A stretch of DNA of 7,723 bases from JBFIHZ01 sp041601535 (GCA_041601535.1 JBFIHZ010000188.1:1-7723), one strand, 5' to 3'; shown: positions 1-5,706, counted from the stretch's first letter. Made by a program: numbers and translations. The notes: generated from the letters alone by a model not told the origin.

Positions 1-6
1 AGCCCG

Positions 7-651
7 ATGACCGCCAAACCCGATACCCGCTTCCGCCGTTTGCGTGAAAAAGGCAACCGCGATTTTCACCAGGCCTGCCAGATCATCGACAGCGCCCGTA
101 TCTGTCACGTCGGCTTCACGATCAGGCAGCAGCCTTACGTGGTGCCGATGGCCCTGGGGCGGGATGATGACCACCTGCTGTTGCACGGCTCAGTACTCAG
201 CCGACTGATGACAAACCTGGCCGACGGGCTGGATTGTTGCGTCACCATCACCCACCTGGATGGCTTGGTGCTGGCGCGCTCGGCGTTTCATTCCTCGATG
301 AATTACCGCTCACTGATGATTTTCGGCCGGGCCACGGCAGTTACCGATGCAGATGAAAAAGTTGACGGTTTCAATATCCTTACCGAACACCTGGCGCCTG
401 GCCGACTGGCCGAGATCCGCCCATCAACGCGCAAGGAACTCAATGCCACCACGCTGCTGCGTTTACCGATCAAAACCTTTACGGTAAAAGTCAGTGATTC
501 ACCACCGGATGACCCCAAGGCCGACGTCAAGGCACCGGTCTGGGCTGGCGTGATTCCATTGGCTCTGAAAGCCGGTAAACCCCGGCCAGCGCCCGATATG
601 GACCCGTCGATACCGCTGCCTGCCTATATCCGCAAAAAATCGTTTATCTGA
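7..651 (+). CDS. Pyridoxamine 5'-phosphate oxidase family / flavin-nucleotide-binding protein
   Basis: This 214-residue protein resembles the FMN-binding split-barrel proteins often annotated as flavin-nucleotide-binding or NimA-like (COG3467 type). Visible family features are the N-terminal RLREKGNRDF segment (residues 11-20), the strand CHVGF (33-37) followed by QPYVVPMAL (42-50), LHGS (59-62), the highly characteristic stretch DGLVLARSAFHSSMNYRS (85-102), and the C-terminal PVWAGVIPL (177-185). The family is expected to bind a flavin and act as a small cytosolic oxidoreductase; the substrate cannot be told. The ATG at 7 fits the usual N-terminus, but only six bases lie upstream, so its ribosome-binding site and promoter cannot be judged. 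It converges with the minus-strand gene that ends at 757. True PdxH function is unlikely, because this subfamily is distinct from the vitamin B6 enzyme. Confidence 0.88.
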   Translation: MTAKPDTRFRRLREKGNRDFHQACQIIDSARICHVGFTIRQQPYVVPMALGRDDDHLLLHGSVLSRLMTNLADGLDCCVTITHLDGLVLARSAFHSSMNYRSLMIFGRATAVTDADEKVDGFNILTEHLAPGRLAEIRPSTRKELNATTLLRLPIKTFTVKVSDSPPDDPKADVKAPVWAGVIPLALKAGKPRPAPDMDPSIPLPAYIRKKSFI

Positions 652-660
652 CCTTCAGCT

Positions 661-703
661 GCAGCGCAACCGGCGCTGCCGGAACACGCCGGTCTGAGGC
701 GTG
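661..703. other. Two small hairpins after the flavoprotein gene
   Basis: A 7-bp perfect inverted repeat (GCAGCGC at 661-667, GCGCTGC at 673-679, five-base loop) is followed by a 6-bp one (CACGCC at 685-690, GGCGTG at 698-703, seven-base loop). They start nine bases after the stop of the plus-strand gene. Neither is followed by a T-run, so they are not classical intrinsic terminators; they may protect the 3' end or help stop transcription at this convergent junction. Confidence 0.4.
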
Positions 704-706
704 CAC

Positions 707-733
707 AAAAAAAGGCGCGGCAGAAGCCGCGCC
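707..733 (-). terminator. Rho-independent terminator of the secreted-protein gene
   Basis: On the minus strand a perfect 8-bp GC stem (GGCGCGGC at 714-721 pairing with GCCGCGCC at 726-733, loop of four bases) is followed by a run of seven T (the A-run 707-713 on the plus strand). It lies 24 bp beyond the TAG stop of the minus-strand gene at 757. The plus direction lacks a T-run after the stem, so it acts mainly on minus-strand transcripts. Confidence 0.85.
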
Positions 734-756
734 GGACATTGATTGACAACGACGGC

Positions 757-1977
757 CTATTCTTCAGGAAACAGCGTTTCCAGGATGGGGCCGTCACCGG
801 AATAAACTTCCACCACGGTGCCGCGCGGATCGAAGGTCAGGCCCAGCGCTCCACCTTTTTGTGGTTCACTGAATTTCAACTTGCCCTTGGTATCGTCGCC
901 GTCCTCGACCACTTCGACTTCACCCTGCAGCACGCCATCCACGTACAGGGGGTAAAAGCCCGCTGGCACATCTTCCACTTCCACCTCGAACTCCGTGTTG
1001 TTGCCACTGACAGAGTATTCAGCACTGCCTTCGGCGCCAGGCAACAAACCGGTGCTGTCCAGGTCGACGTCAATTTTCAGGTTACCGCTGCCGCCCCCCT
1101 GACCGCCACCTTGCCCATTACCCTGGCCAGTCTCTTTCGCCGCCAGCAGCGCCTCACCTGAAGTGAGCACCGCACCTTCGCCATCCAGCACACGGATCAG
1201 GCAGGGACGCGGATCAAAGGTCAGCAATAACTTGCCTTCGGCTTCCGGGCTGCGGAACTCCAGCTCGCCCTCACCGCCGGCCACAGTCAGCTCACCTTCC
1301 ACATTGCCACACACTTCCACGGAATAAACGCCATCGGCTATGTCTTCGGCTTCCACCTGAAAGTCGGAGCGGTCCACGCGTTCCCAGAACCTCGCCTTGC
1401 CGGAGCCACTGATGCCGTCACGGGCAGGCAATAGCGCAACTTCCAGCTTGCTGGGCTTGGTATTGCTGGGCGTGTCATCGGAAATACCACCGCTGCAGCG
1501 CGACCGGTAGAGGCTGCTTAAGCGCTTGATCGGAAACTCGCCGCTGCCAATGGCCTCAGGGGGTGTATCAAACACCGCAGTGCCATGATTGCAGTTGGTA
1601 AAGCTGAGGAACATGCTGCCGATTTCATCAACCCCGGCATCACCCGGCGCATCCGCCTGCATGAAGTCGACACCAAAGGCACTATAAAGCGTCAGGTCGA
1701 TGTGATCGCCCTCCACCGGCCCAACGCCCAGGTACCATGCCGTCCCCAGATCACTGCCAAATGTAAACCAGTACACCACGGCTCGTTTGCTGCCGTCCTG
1801 CTGGTCAATCACCTGCAGAATCAGGCCCTGGCTTTCCTGTTGCGGCTGTTCCCAGTGCCCGGAGAAGTACCGCGTGACCGTCACCTCGGCAGCGCCAGCG
1901 CCGACGCTCTGAAACAGCGCCCACAAAACGACCAGCACAAAGAAAATACGTTGCATCACGGGTAGGAAAACTTTCAT
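757..1977 (-). CDS. Secreted protein of unknown function with a duplicated C-terminal domain
   Basis: I do not recognise a function. The ATG at 1977 (406 aa) is chosen because AAGGAG lies seven bases upstream; the frame stays open to an ATG at 2109 with no such site. Residues 1-30 form a signal peptide: MK, a hydrophobic core (about 11-24) and AGAA as a probable cleavage region, so export to the periplasm or outside is expected. Residues 35-152 (YFSGHWEQP ... YWFTFGSDLGTAWYLGVG ... FPIKRL) resemble a beta-rich domain common in exported gammaproteobacterial proteins: GHW, QGLILQV, WFTF, GTAWYLG, a Cys in LSFTNC and a closing KRL. Residues about 176-272 and 299-402 are homologous to each other (FQVEAEDIADGVYSVEV against FEVEVEDVPAGFYPLYV; LLLTFDPR against LGLTFDPR), joined by a Gly/Gln/Asn linker (284-298). 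The mature protein is acidic. Own promoter and terminator suggest a single-gene unit. Confidence 0.8.
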   Translation of the reverse strand: MKVFLPVMQRIFFVLVVLWALFQSVGAGAAEVTVTRYFSGHWEQPQQESQGLILQVIDQQDGSKRAVVYWFTFGSDLGTAWYLGVGPVEGDHIDLTLYSAFGVDFMQADAPGDAGVDEIGSMFLSFTNCNHGTAVFDTPPEAIGSGEFPIKRLSSLYRSRCSGGISDDTPSNTKPSKLEVALLPARDGISGSGKARFWERVDRSDFQVEAEDIADGVYSVEVCGNVEGELTVAGGEGELEFRSPEAEGKLLLTFDPRPCLIRVLDGEGAVLTSGEALLAAKETGQGNGQGGGQGGGSGNLKIDVDLDSTGLLPGAEGSAEYSVSGNNTEFEVEVEDVPAGFYPLYVDGVLQGEVEVVEDGDDTKGKLKFSEPQKGGALGLTFDPRGTVVEVYSGDGPILETLFPEE

Positions 1978-1984
1978 TACCTGG

Positions 1985-1990
1985 CTCCTT
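1985..1990 (-). promoter_or_regulatory. Shine-Dalgarno site deciding the start of the secreted-protein gene
   Basis: On the minus strand AAGGAG (CTCCTT on plus) sits seven bases before the ATG at 1977. It is the only strong site in front of any candidate start in this frame and rules against the longer 450-residue reading from 2109, whose first 44 residues would also hide the signal peptide. Confidence 0.8.
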
Positions 1991-1998
1991 GTATGTCG

Positions 1999-2021
1999 TT
2001 GACATGCATCCCTGCATGCAA
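1999..2021. repeat. Inverted repeat in the leader of the secreted-protein gene
   Basis: CATGCA (2003-2008), four bases, then TGCATG (2013-2018) form a perfect 6-bp inverted repeat. With one bulged A at 2002 the pairing extends to nine base pairs (TTG at 1999-2001 with CAA at 2019-2021). It lies just upstream of the ribosome-binding site, inside the predicted leader. It may be a protein-binding site or an RNA hairpin; no regulator can be named. Confidence 0.4.
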
Positions 2022-2088
2022 TTGCTGAACACCCCCAAAGTCTGCCCCCTGGAAGCACCCTCCATACGTGGACAAGCACTCTGTGGTA

Positions 2089-2097
2089 AGTATAGCA
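2089..2097 (-). promoter_or_regulatory. Candidate extended -10 promoter for the secreted-protein gene
   Basis: The minus strand reads TGCTATACT, an extended -10 element (TG, one base, then TATACT, five of six to TATAAT). No good -35 lies at the normal distance, which is tolerated by extended -10 promoters. Transcription would start near 2082 and give a leader of roughly 105 nt that includes the inverted repeat at 1999-2021. The placement is an inference. Confidence 0.4.
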
Positions 2098-2166
2098 AGC
2101 AACACGCAAGATGCCGTCAGATTCCGTCCAGGCCGGCTAAGCGGCGCACGCCAGGCGGCGGACAAC

Positions 2167-2976
2167 TCAATCCCTGGCAGGCTTTTTGCCGGCGGCCTGT
2201 TCGGCGGCCTGGGCGGCGGTGAGTATGCCGCGGAGAATATTTACCTCGTTCTGATCTGGCCTGGCCCGGTTAAACAGGCGGCGCAGACGCATCATCAGTT
2301 TTTTCGGCTGTTCCGGGTTGAGAAATCCGATATCCAGCAAGGTTTGCTCAAGATGTTCAAACAAGCGCTCCATCTGCAGCCCATCCACCGGCAACCAGTC
2401 GATCGGGTCGTGCGCCACACCGCTTTCCCCTATGGCTGCCATGCGCAGTTCATAAGCCAGCACCTGCACCGCCTGGGCCAGGTTCAATGAGCTGTAATCG
2501 GGGTTGGTGGGAATATGCACCAACTGATGGCAGCGCTGCATTTCATCATTGGTCAGGCCGTAACGTTCCCGCCCGAACAGCAATGCCACCTGGTGCGAAT
2601 GCGTTTCTGCCACCGCCTGACTGGCGGCGGCACGCGCATCCTGCTGTGGCATGGCCAGACTGCGCAACCGGGCGCTGGTTCCCAGTACCAGACCACAACC
2701 CTCCAGCGCTGATTCCAGCGACTCATGCACCACCGCGTGCTGCAACAAATCATCCGCTCCTGAAGCCAGCGCCGTGGCTTCAGCATGCGGAAAATGCCTG
2801 GGTGTGACCAGGTGCAGTGCGCTCAATCCCATCACTTTCATGGCCCGCGCCGTGGCGCCGATATTTCCCGGGTGGGTGGTGTTGATCAACACCACGCGTA
2901 CCTGGTCCAGTGCCTTTTGCGCAGTGGGCGACAGCCCGCCTCCGCTTCTGGTATCCTGTGCCGCCTTCTCGTTCAT
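2167..2976 (-). CDS. trmJ: tRNA (cytidine/uridine-32-2'-O)-methyltransferase TrmJ
   Basis: SpoU/TrmH-superfamily (SPOUT) enzyme that uses S-adenosylmethionine to 2'-O-methylate nucleotide 32 of certain tRNAs in the cytosol. Counting from the ATG at 2976, residues 26-51 hold the first family motif (VRVVLINTTHPGNIG, then ARAMKVMGL); the cofactor-binding knot follows with LLFGRERYGLTN (132-143) and IPTNPDYSSLNLAQAVQVL (155-173). The C-terminal part is helical and ends in an Ala/Lys-rich tail. At 269 aa it is somewhat longer than E. coli TrmJ (about 246), mainly because some 25 polar residues precede the first strand. No start has a good Shine-Dalgarno: ATG 2997 would overlap suhB, ATG 2976 avoids it, and a GGAGG lies four bases before a CTG codon at 2934, just before the conserved domain. 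The divergent pairing with suhB supports the identification. The start is uncertain, the function is not. Confidence 0.93.
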   Translation of the reverse strand: MNEKAAQDTRSGGGLSPTAQKALDQVRVVLINTTHPGNIGATARAMKVMGLSALHLVTPRHFPHAEATALASGADDLLQHAVVHESLESALEGCGLVLGTSARLRSLAMPQQDARAAASQAVAETHSHQVALLFGRERYGLTNDEMQRCHQLVHIPTNPDYSSLNLAQAVQVLAYELRMAAIGESGVAHDPIDWLPVDGLQMERLFEHLEQTLLDIGFLNPEQPKKLMMRLRRLFNRARPDQNEVNILRGILTAAQAAEQAAGKKPARD

Positions 2977-2988
2977 TGACAATTTGCC

Positions 2989-3789
2989 ATGACCCATTCA
3001 GTCGTTAATATCGCGGTTGGTGCCGCCCATGCTGCCGGCGAAATTATGCGCCGTCATTTCCAGCAGGTGGATGCCATACCCGTTACCCGCAAAGCACGTC
3101 ACGATTATGTCAGTGAAGTGGACAAGCTGTGCGAGGCCGAAATTGTACGGGAAATAAAACGATTCTTCCCGCAGCACGCGTTTTTGTGTGAAGAGAGCGG
3201 TCGTTCGGGTGAAGGCGATACCGTGTGGATTATCGATCCGCTGGACGGCACCAGTAACTTTTTACATGGCTACCCGCACTTTGCCGTTTCAATTGCGCAA
3301 CAGGTTAACGGCCGCACCGAGCATGGCGTCATTTATGACCCGATGCGTGACGAACTGTTTACTGCCACGCGCGGCAGCGGTGCGTTCTTCAACAACAAGC
3401 GCATCCGGGTTTCATCACGGATTGAGCTGGAGGGCGCAATAGTCGCCACCGCTTTTCCGTTCCGCAACCGCGAACAGTTACCCACTTACGGCAAGATCTT
3501 TCAGGCCGTGTTTGAACGCGTTGAAGATTTCCGCCGTGCCGGTACCGCCTGCCTTGATCTGGCCTGGGTGGCTTCGGGAAGACTGGATGCCTACTTTGAA
3601 ATCGGATTGAAACCCTGGGATGTCGCAGCCGGTGCCTTGCTGGTGCGCGAAGCCGGTGGTGTGGTGATGGATTTCTCCGGCGGCGATGACGTCGAGAATT
3701 CAGACTCATTGATCGCGGCGCCTTACAAATTGATGACATCTTTGCGACAAATTATTCAGTCACGCTGGACCCAGTCAAAAAAGAAATAG
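2989..3789 (+). CDS. suhB: Inositol-1-monophosphatase family protein SuhB
   Basis: 266 aa, the usual size (E. coli SuhB is about 267). The magnesium-dependent phosphatase site is intact: EES (68-70) with the metal ligand Glu69, the signature DPLDGTSNF (83-91) supplying Asp83 and Asp86, and the C-terminal signature WDVAAGALLVREAGG (210-224) with Asp211. It can hydrolyse inositol 1-phosphate. In E. coli SuhB is also known to work with Nus factors in rRNA antitermination and quality control, a role plausible here. The ATG at 2989 fits the family N-terminus (MTHSVVNIAVGAAHAAGE against E. coli MHPMLNIAVRAARKAG) although no Shine-Dalgarno precedes it. It diverges from trmJ, a conserved arrangement. 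The protein ends in a lysine-rich tail (QSKKK). Confidence 0.96.
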   Translation: MTHSVVNIAVGAAHAAGEIMRRHFQQVDAIPVTRKARHDYVSEVDKLCEAEIVREIKRFFPQHAFLCEESGRSGEGDTVWIIDPLDGTSNFLHGYPHFAVSIAQQVNGRTEHGVIYDPMRDELFTATRGSGAFFNNKRIRVSSRIELEGAIVATAFPFRNREQLPTYGKIFQAVFERVEDFRRAGTACLDLAWVASGRLDAYFEIGLKPWDVAAGALLVREAGGVVMDFSGGDDVENSDSLIAAPYKLMTSLRQIIQSRWTQSKKK

Positions 3790-3800
3790 ACGTCTTTTTT
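3777..3800 (+). terminator. Weak AT-only hairpin at the end of suhB
   Basis: AAAAAAGA (3777-3784) can pair with TCTTTTTT (3793-3800) around an eight-base loop that carries the TAG stop, and the T-run 3795-3801 follows. The stem has one G-C pair only, so it would be weak. It may contribute to termination, since the next gene has its own promoter, but this is uncertain. Confidence 0.3.
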
Positions 3801-3841
3801 TCAGTTCCGTTAAAAATCAACGATTAATTCATCATCAATTG

Positions 3842-3869
3842 TTGCGTTAGTAATTGCTCAGTTTATAAT
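3842..3869 (+). promoter_or_regulatory. Sigma-70-type promoter of the histone-like gene
   Basis: A perfect -10 hexamer TATAAT (3864-3869) lies 16 bases after TTGCGT (3842-3847), a weak -35 matching TTG only. The preceding 30 bases (3811-3840) are AT-rich with A and T runs, like an UP element. The start of transcription would be near 3876, giving a leader of about 155 nt before the ATG at 4032. Confidence 0.6.
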
Positions 3870-3889
3870 CACAGCAGTGGTCAATGCTC

Positions 3890-3899
3890 CAAGCGCTTG
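3890..3899. promoter_or_regulatory. 10-bp palindrome just after the predicted transcription start
   Basis: CAAGCGCTTG is a perfect 10-bp palindrome about 15-24 bases downstream of the predicted start of the histone-like mRNA. The position suits an operator that would block RNA polymerase. No known regulator is matched, and a palindrome of this length could occur by chance. Confidence 0.35.
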
Positions 3900-4019
3900 T
3901 CAAGGTTTGTTCTAACGGTGTTTGGATGAGGAGAGCATAAGGACATTACCACTCAGATCAGGAATGACGGTTGACTGAAAAGCATCCTGAACTGGTCAAA
4001 ACCTAACGCCCGACCTGAC

Positions 4020-4025
4020 AAGGAG
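4020..4025 (+). promoter_or_regulatory. Shine-Dalgarno site of the histone-like gene
   Basis: AAGGAG six bases before the ATG at 4032 is a strong ribosome-binding site and fixes the start of a protein too low in complexity for its start to be judged by homology. Its strength fits an abundant protein. Confidence 0.85.
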
Positions 4026-4031
4026 TGAACC

Positions 4032-4712
4032 ATGGCTACAAAGAAAGCTACCCGCAAGAAAGCTGCAGCAAAGAAGAAAGTTGCTGCTAAGAAATCACCC
4101 GCCAAGAAAGCCGCGGTGAAAAAGGCGCCGGCGAAAAAAGTTGCCGCCAAGAAAACCGCAGTGAAGAAAGCGCCAGCCAAGAAGAAAGCGGCTGCGAAGA
4201 AAGCCCCTGCCAAGAAGAAGGCAGCTGCGCGCAAAGCACCAGCGAAAAAAGCTGCTGCGAAGAAAGCACCCGTGAAAAAAGCACCCGCCAAAAAGAAAGC
4301 GGCGGCCAAAAAGGCACCGGCAAAGAAAAAAGCAGTAGCCAAGAAGGCACCTGCCCGGAAGAAAGCAGCGGCTAAAAAGGCAACTGCCAAGCGCGCTGCA
4401 GCCAAGAAACCAGCAGTGAAGAAGGCCCCGGCGAAGAAGGCTTCAAAGAAAGCCGCTGCGAAGAAAGCTCCGGCCAAAAAAGCTGCTGCGAAGAAAGCCC
4501 CAGCCAAGAAAGCCGCTGCAAAGAAAGCTCCGGCCAAGAAGGCTGCTGCAAAGAAAGCTCCGGCCAAAAAAGCTGCTGCGAAGAAAGCTCCAGCCAAGAA
4601 AGCCGCTGCGAAGAAAGCTCCGGCCAAGAAGGCTGCTGCGAAGAAAGCTCCAGCCAAGAAGAAAGCCCCGGCCAAGAAAGCTGCAAAGAAGAAGGCAGCG
4701 AAGAAGAAGTAA
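4032..4712 (+). CDS. Histone H1-like, Lys/Ala/Pro-rich DNA-binding protein
   Basis: The 226-residue product uses only eight amino acids (M, A, T, K, R, V, S, P) and has no acidic, aromatic, Gly, Leu or Cys residue. It is built from KKAPAKKAAA-like units, irregular in the first half and almost perfect from about residue 144 to 203, ending in KKAAKKKAAKKK. Such proteins resemble the tail of eukaryotic H1 and bacterial AlgP/HctB-like proteins; they are expected to be disordered, strongly basic and to bind DNA or RNA without sequence specificity, compacting the nucleoid or affecting transcription. Unlike Pseudomonas AlgP, as I recall it, there is no separate N-terminal globular part. An SPAKK motif (22-26) recalls H1 SPKK motifs. 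It has its own promoter, long leader, strong ribosome-binding site and strong terminator, so it is a one-gene unit that may be highly expressed. The target and role cannot be read from the sequence. Confidence 0.93.
   Translation: MATKKATRKKAAAKKKVAAKKSPAKKAAVKKAPAKKVAAKKTAVKKAPAKKKAAAKKAPAKKKAAARKAPAKKAAAKKAPVKKAPAKKKAAAKKAPAKKKAVAKKAPARKKAAAKKATAKRAAAKKPAVKKAPAKKASKKAAAKKAPAKKAAAKKAPAKKAAAKKAPAKKAAAKKAPAKKAAAKKAPAKKAAAKKAPAKKAAAKKAPAKKKAPAKKAAKKKAAKKK
4461..4640 (+). repeat. Six tandem 30-bp units arranged as a doubled 90-bp block
   Basis: Six complete 30-bp units each encode KKAPAKKAAA. They fall into three synonymous variants in the order A-B-C-A-B-C, so 4461-4550 and 4551-4640 are two copies of a 90-bp block differing at three positions by my hand alignment. 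A partial seventh unit follows from 4641. The variants differ at third codon positions (AAA/AAG, GCT/GCC, CCG/CCA). The whole is in frame, so gain or loss of units would change protein length without a frameshift. Confidence 0.85.
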
Positions 4713-4734
4713 GCAGGTCATATTTCCTGCAAGC

Positions 4735-4766
4735 AAATCGCGCGGCCCAGGCCGCGCGATTTTTTT
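4735..4766 (+). terminator. Strong rho-independent terminator of the histone-like gene
   Basis: A perfect 12-bp stem (AAATCGCGCGGC at 4735-4746 with GCCGCGCGATTT at 4751-4762, loop CCAG) runs into a T-tract at 4760-4766, starting 22 bp after the TAA stop. A small 5-bp hairpin (GCAGG 4713-4717, CCTGC 4726-4730) precedes it. On the minus strand the stem is followed only by TTTGCTT, so it could serve the convergent sulfotransferase gene, less efficiently. Confidence 0.93.
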
Positions 4767-4827
4767 ATGCCTTGAGTCCGGGCAGGCACCTGGACTATCC
4801 ACACATGACAAAGTGACATTCAGGGCT

Positions 4828-5706
4828 TCAGCTCACCCGCTGGTAACCAAGCTCCTGCATCCGCGCTTCGATGTCCTGCAGCGAACCGAGCACCGACTCG
4901 ATTGCTGCTTCATTCTTGCGCCACTTGTTTGCATCAGGACGTGTCTGAGTCAAACGGGACAATGGCAGCGGCTTGCTTAGTCGCGAAGCCAGGTGAGCAT
5001 CCAGGGTCAATCCGGAAAAATCACACAGGCGGCTGACAGTGCCATATGAATCGTCCAGCAAATCCTGGTAACTCACCGTGGTCCAGCGTGATTCCGGTAT
5101 CGCTTGCAGGTCATCCAGAATGGTGCGATTGGCCTGCTCCCACTGAAACGCGCAGATTTGCTCCAACGGACACCCGTTAAGCCTTTGCCATCCGGGCGGC
5201 AACAGCAGCGACCAGGGCGGGCCCTGCCAATTGGGCAACCGTGGATAGGTCACCCAACGCCCTGCCCGCCAGGCTTCCATCATGCTGCTCAGGTTGGCGC
5301 GAACGTCGCGATAAAGATATATGTACAGGGCGCCGGGAAATACCTGCTCCAGAAACGGCAGCCGCAAGGCGTTCTTGGGTGTTTTTTCCAGAAACCGCAG
5401 GCTGGAAATATCACGGTGGTGAAAGAACTCCCGGCCATCGCGATCTTTCAGAAAACGGGCGAACCGGCTGCGCATGAAGGCCACTACCTGCGGGCTGGCA
5501 TGACTGGCGTCCAGCCGGTTGGAATCAATTTCACCGGAATTCGGGTTCAGCGCCCGAACCCCTTCAATAATCTGGTGACTTTCGCCGCCGATAGTCCATA
5601 CACCGCTGGCTTCGGCCAGAGTTTCAAACAACAGGGTACTGCCTGACCGGGGCGCAGCAAGGATAATGACTGGCCGGTCAAACAAGCTATTAAAATCAGG
5701 AATCAT
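4828..5706 (-). CDS. Sulfotransferase family protein (PAPS-dependent type)
   Basis: This 292-residue cytosolic-type sulfotransferase should move a sulfo group from 3'-phosphoadenylyl sulfate to a hydroxyl or amine. The 5'-phosphosulfate loop is clear near the N-terminus (ILAAPRSGSTLLFETL, 15-30). EKTPKNALRLPFL (107-119) is the conserved segment seen in bacterial sulfotransferases. The 3'-phosphate motif is YIYLYRDVRANLSSMMEAW (128-146), with Arg133 and Ser140 as likely ligands. PDANKWRKN (257-265) near the C-terminus matches the late W-K/R motif of the fold. There is no signal peptide or membrane segment. The ATG at 5706 places the loop at the usual distance but has no clear Shine-Dalgarno. 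It starts 18 bp after the stop of the upstream oxygenase gene, so translation may depend on readthrough or coupling. The acceptor is unknown; the hydroxylated product of its neighbour is the obvious guess. Confidence 0.88.
   Translation of the reverse strand: MIPDFNSLFDRPVIILAAPRSGSTLLFETLAEASGVWTIGGESHQIIEGVRALNPNSGEIDSNRLDASHASPQVVAFMRSRFARFLKDRDGREFFHHRDISSLRFLEKTPKNALRLPFLEQVFPGALYIYLYRDVRANLSSMMEAWRAGRWVTYPRLPNWQGPPWSLLLPPGWQRLNGCPLEQICAFQWEQANRTILDDLQAIPESRWTTVSYQDLLDDSYGTVSRLCDFSGLTLDAHLASRLSKPLPLSRLTQTRPDANKWRKNEAAIESVLGSLQDIEARMQELGYQRVS

Noticed and set aside
7..651. Nitroimidazole-resistance (NimA) or true PdxH assignment for the first gene
   Set aside because: The motifs place it in the broad flavin-nucleotide-binding family only; nothing supports the specific activity.
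739..1161. 140-residue plus-strand reading frame opposite the secreted-protein gene
   Set aside because: No recognisable family and no ribosome-binding site; it is antisense to a minus-strand gene with a clear signal peptide and internally repeated domains.
2976..3011. TTGACA at 2976-2981 as -35 of a suhB promoter with TAATAT at 3006-3011
   Set aside because: The spacing is 24 bases, too long for sigma-70, and the start would fall inside suhB after its ATG.
3899..3904. Minus-strand TTGACA overlapping the palindrome as part of an antisense promoter
   Set aside because: No -10-like hexamer is found 16-18 bases away on that strand.
4461..4640. 30-bp tandem repeats considered as a CRISPR array or minisatellite outside a gene
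   Set aside because: There are no unique spacers; units are contiguous, in frame and all encode the same decapeptide, so it is an intragenic coding repeat.
3953..4675. 240-residue minus-strand reading frame rich in Ala, Phe and Leu, looking like a repetitive membrane protein
   Set aside because: It is the exact antisense of the Lys/Ala/Pro repeat gene (Lys codons read as Phe/Leu). The plus frame has a promoter, a strong ribosome-binding site and a terminator; the minus frame has none. Its openness follows from the repeat.
4775..4796. AGTCC/GGACT 5-bp inverted repeat as terminator of the sulfotransferase gene
   Set aside because: Short stem, 12-base loop and no T-run on the minus strand; too weak to call.
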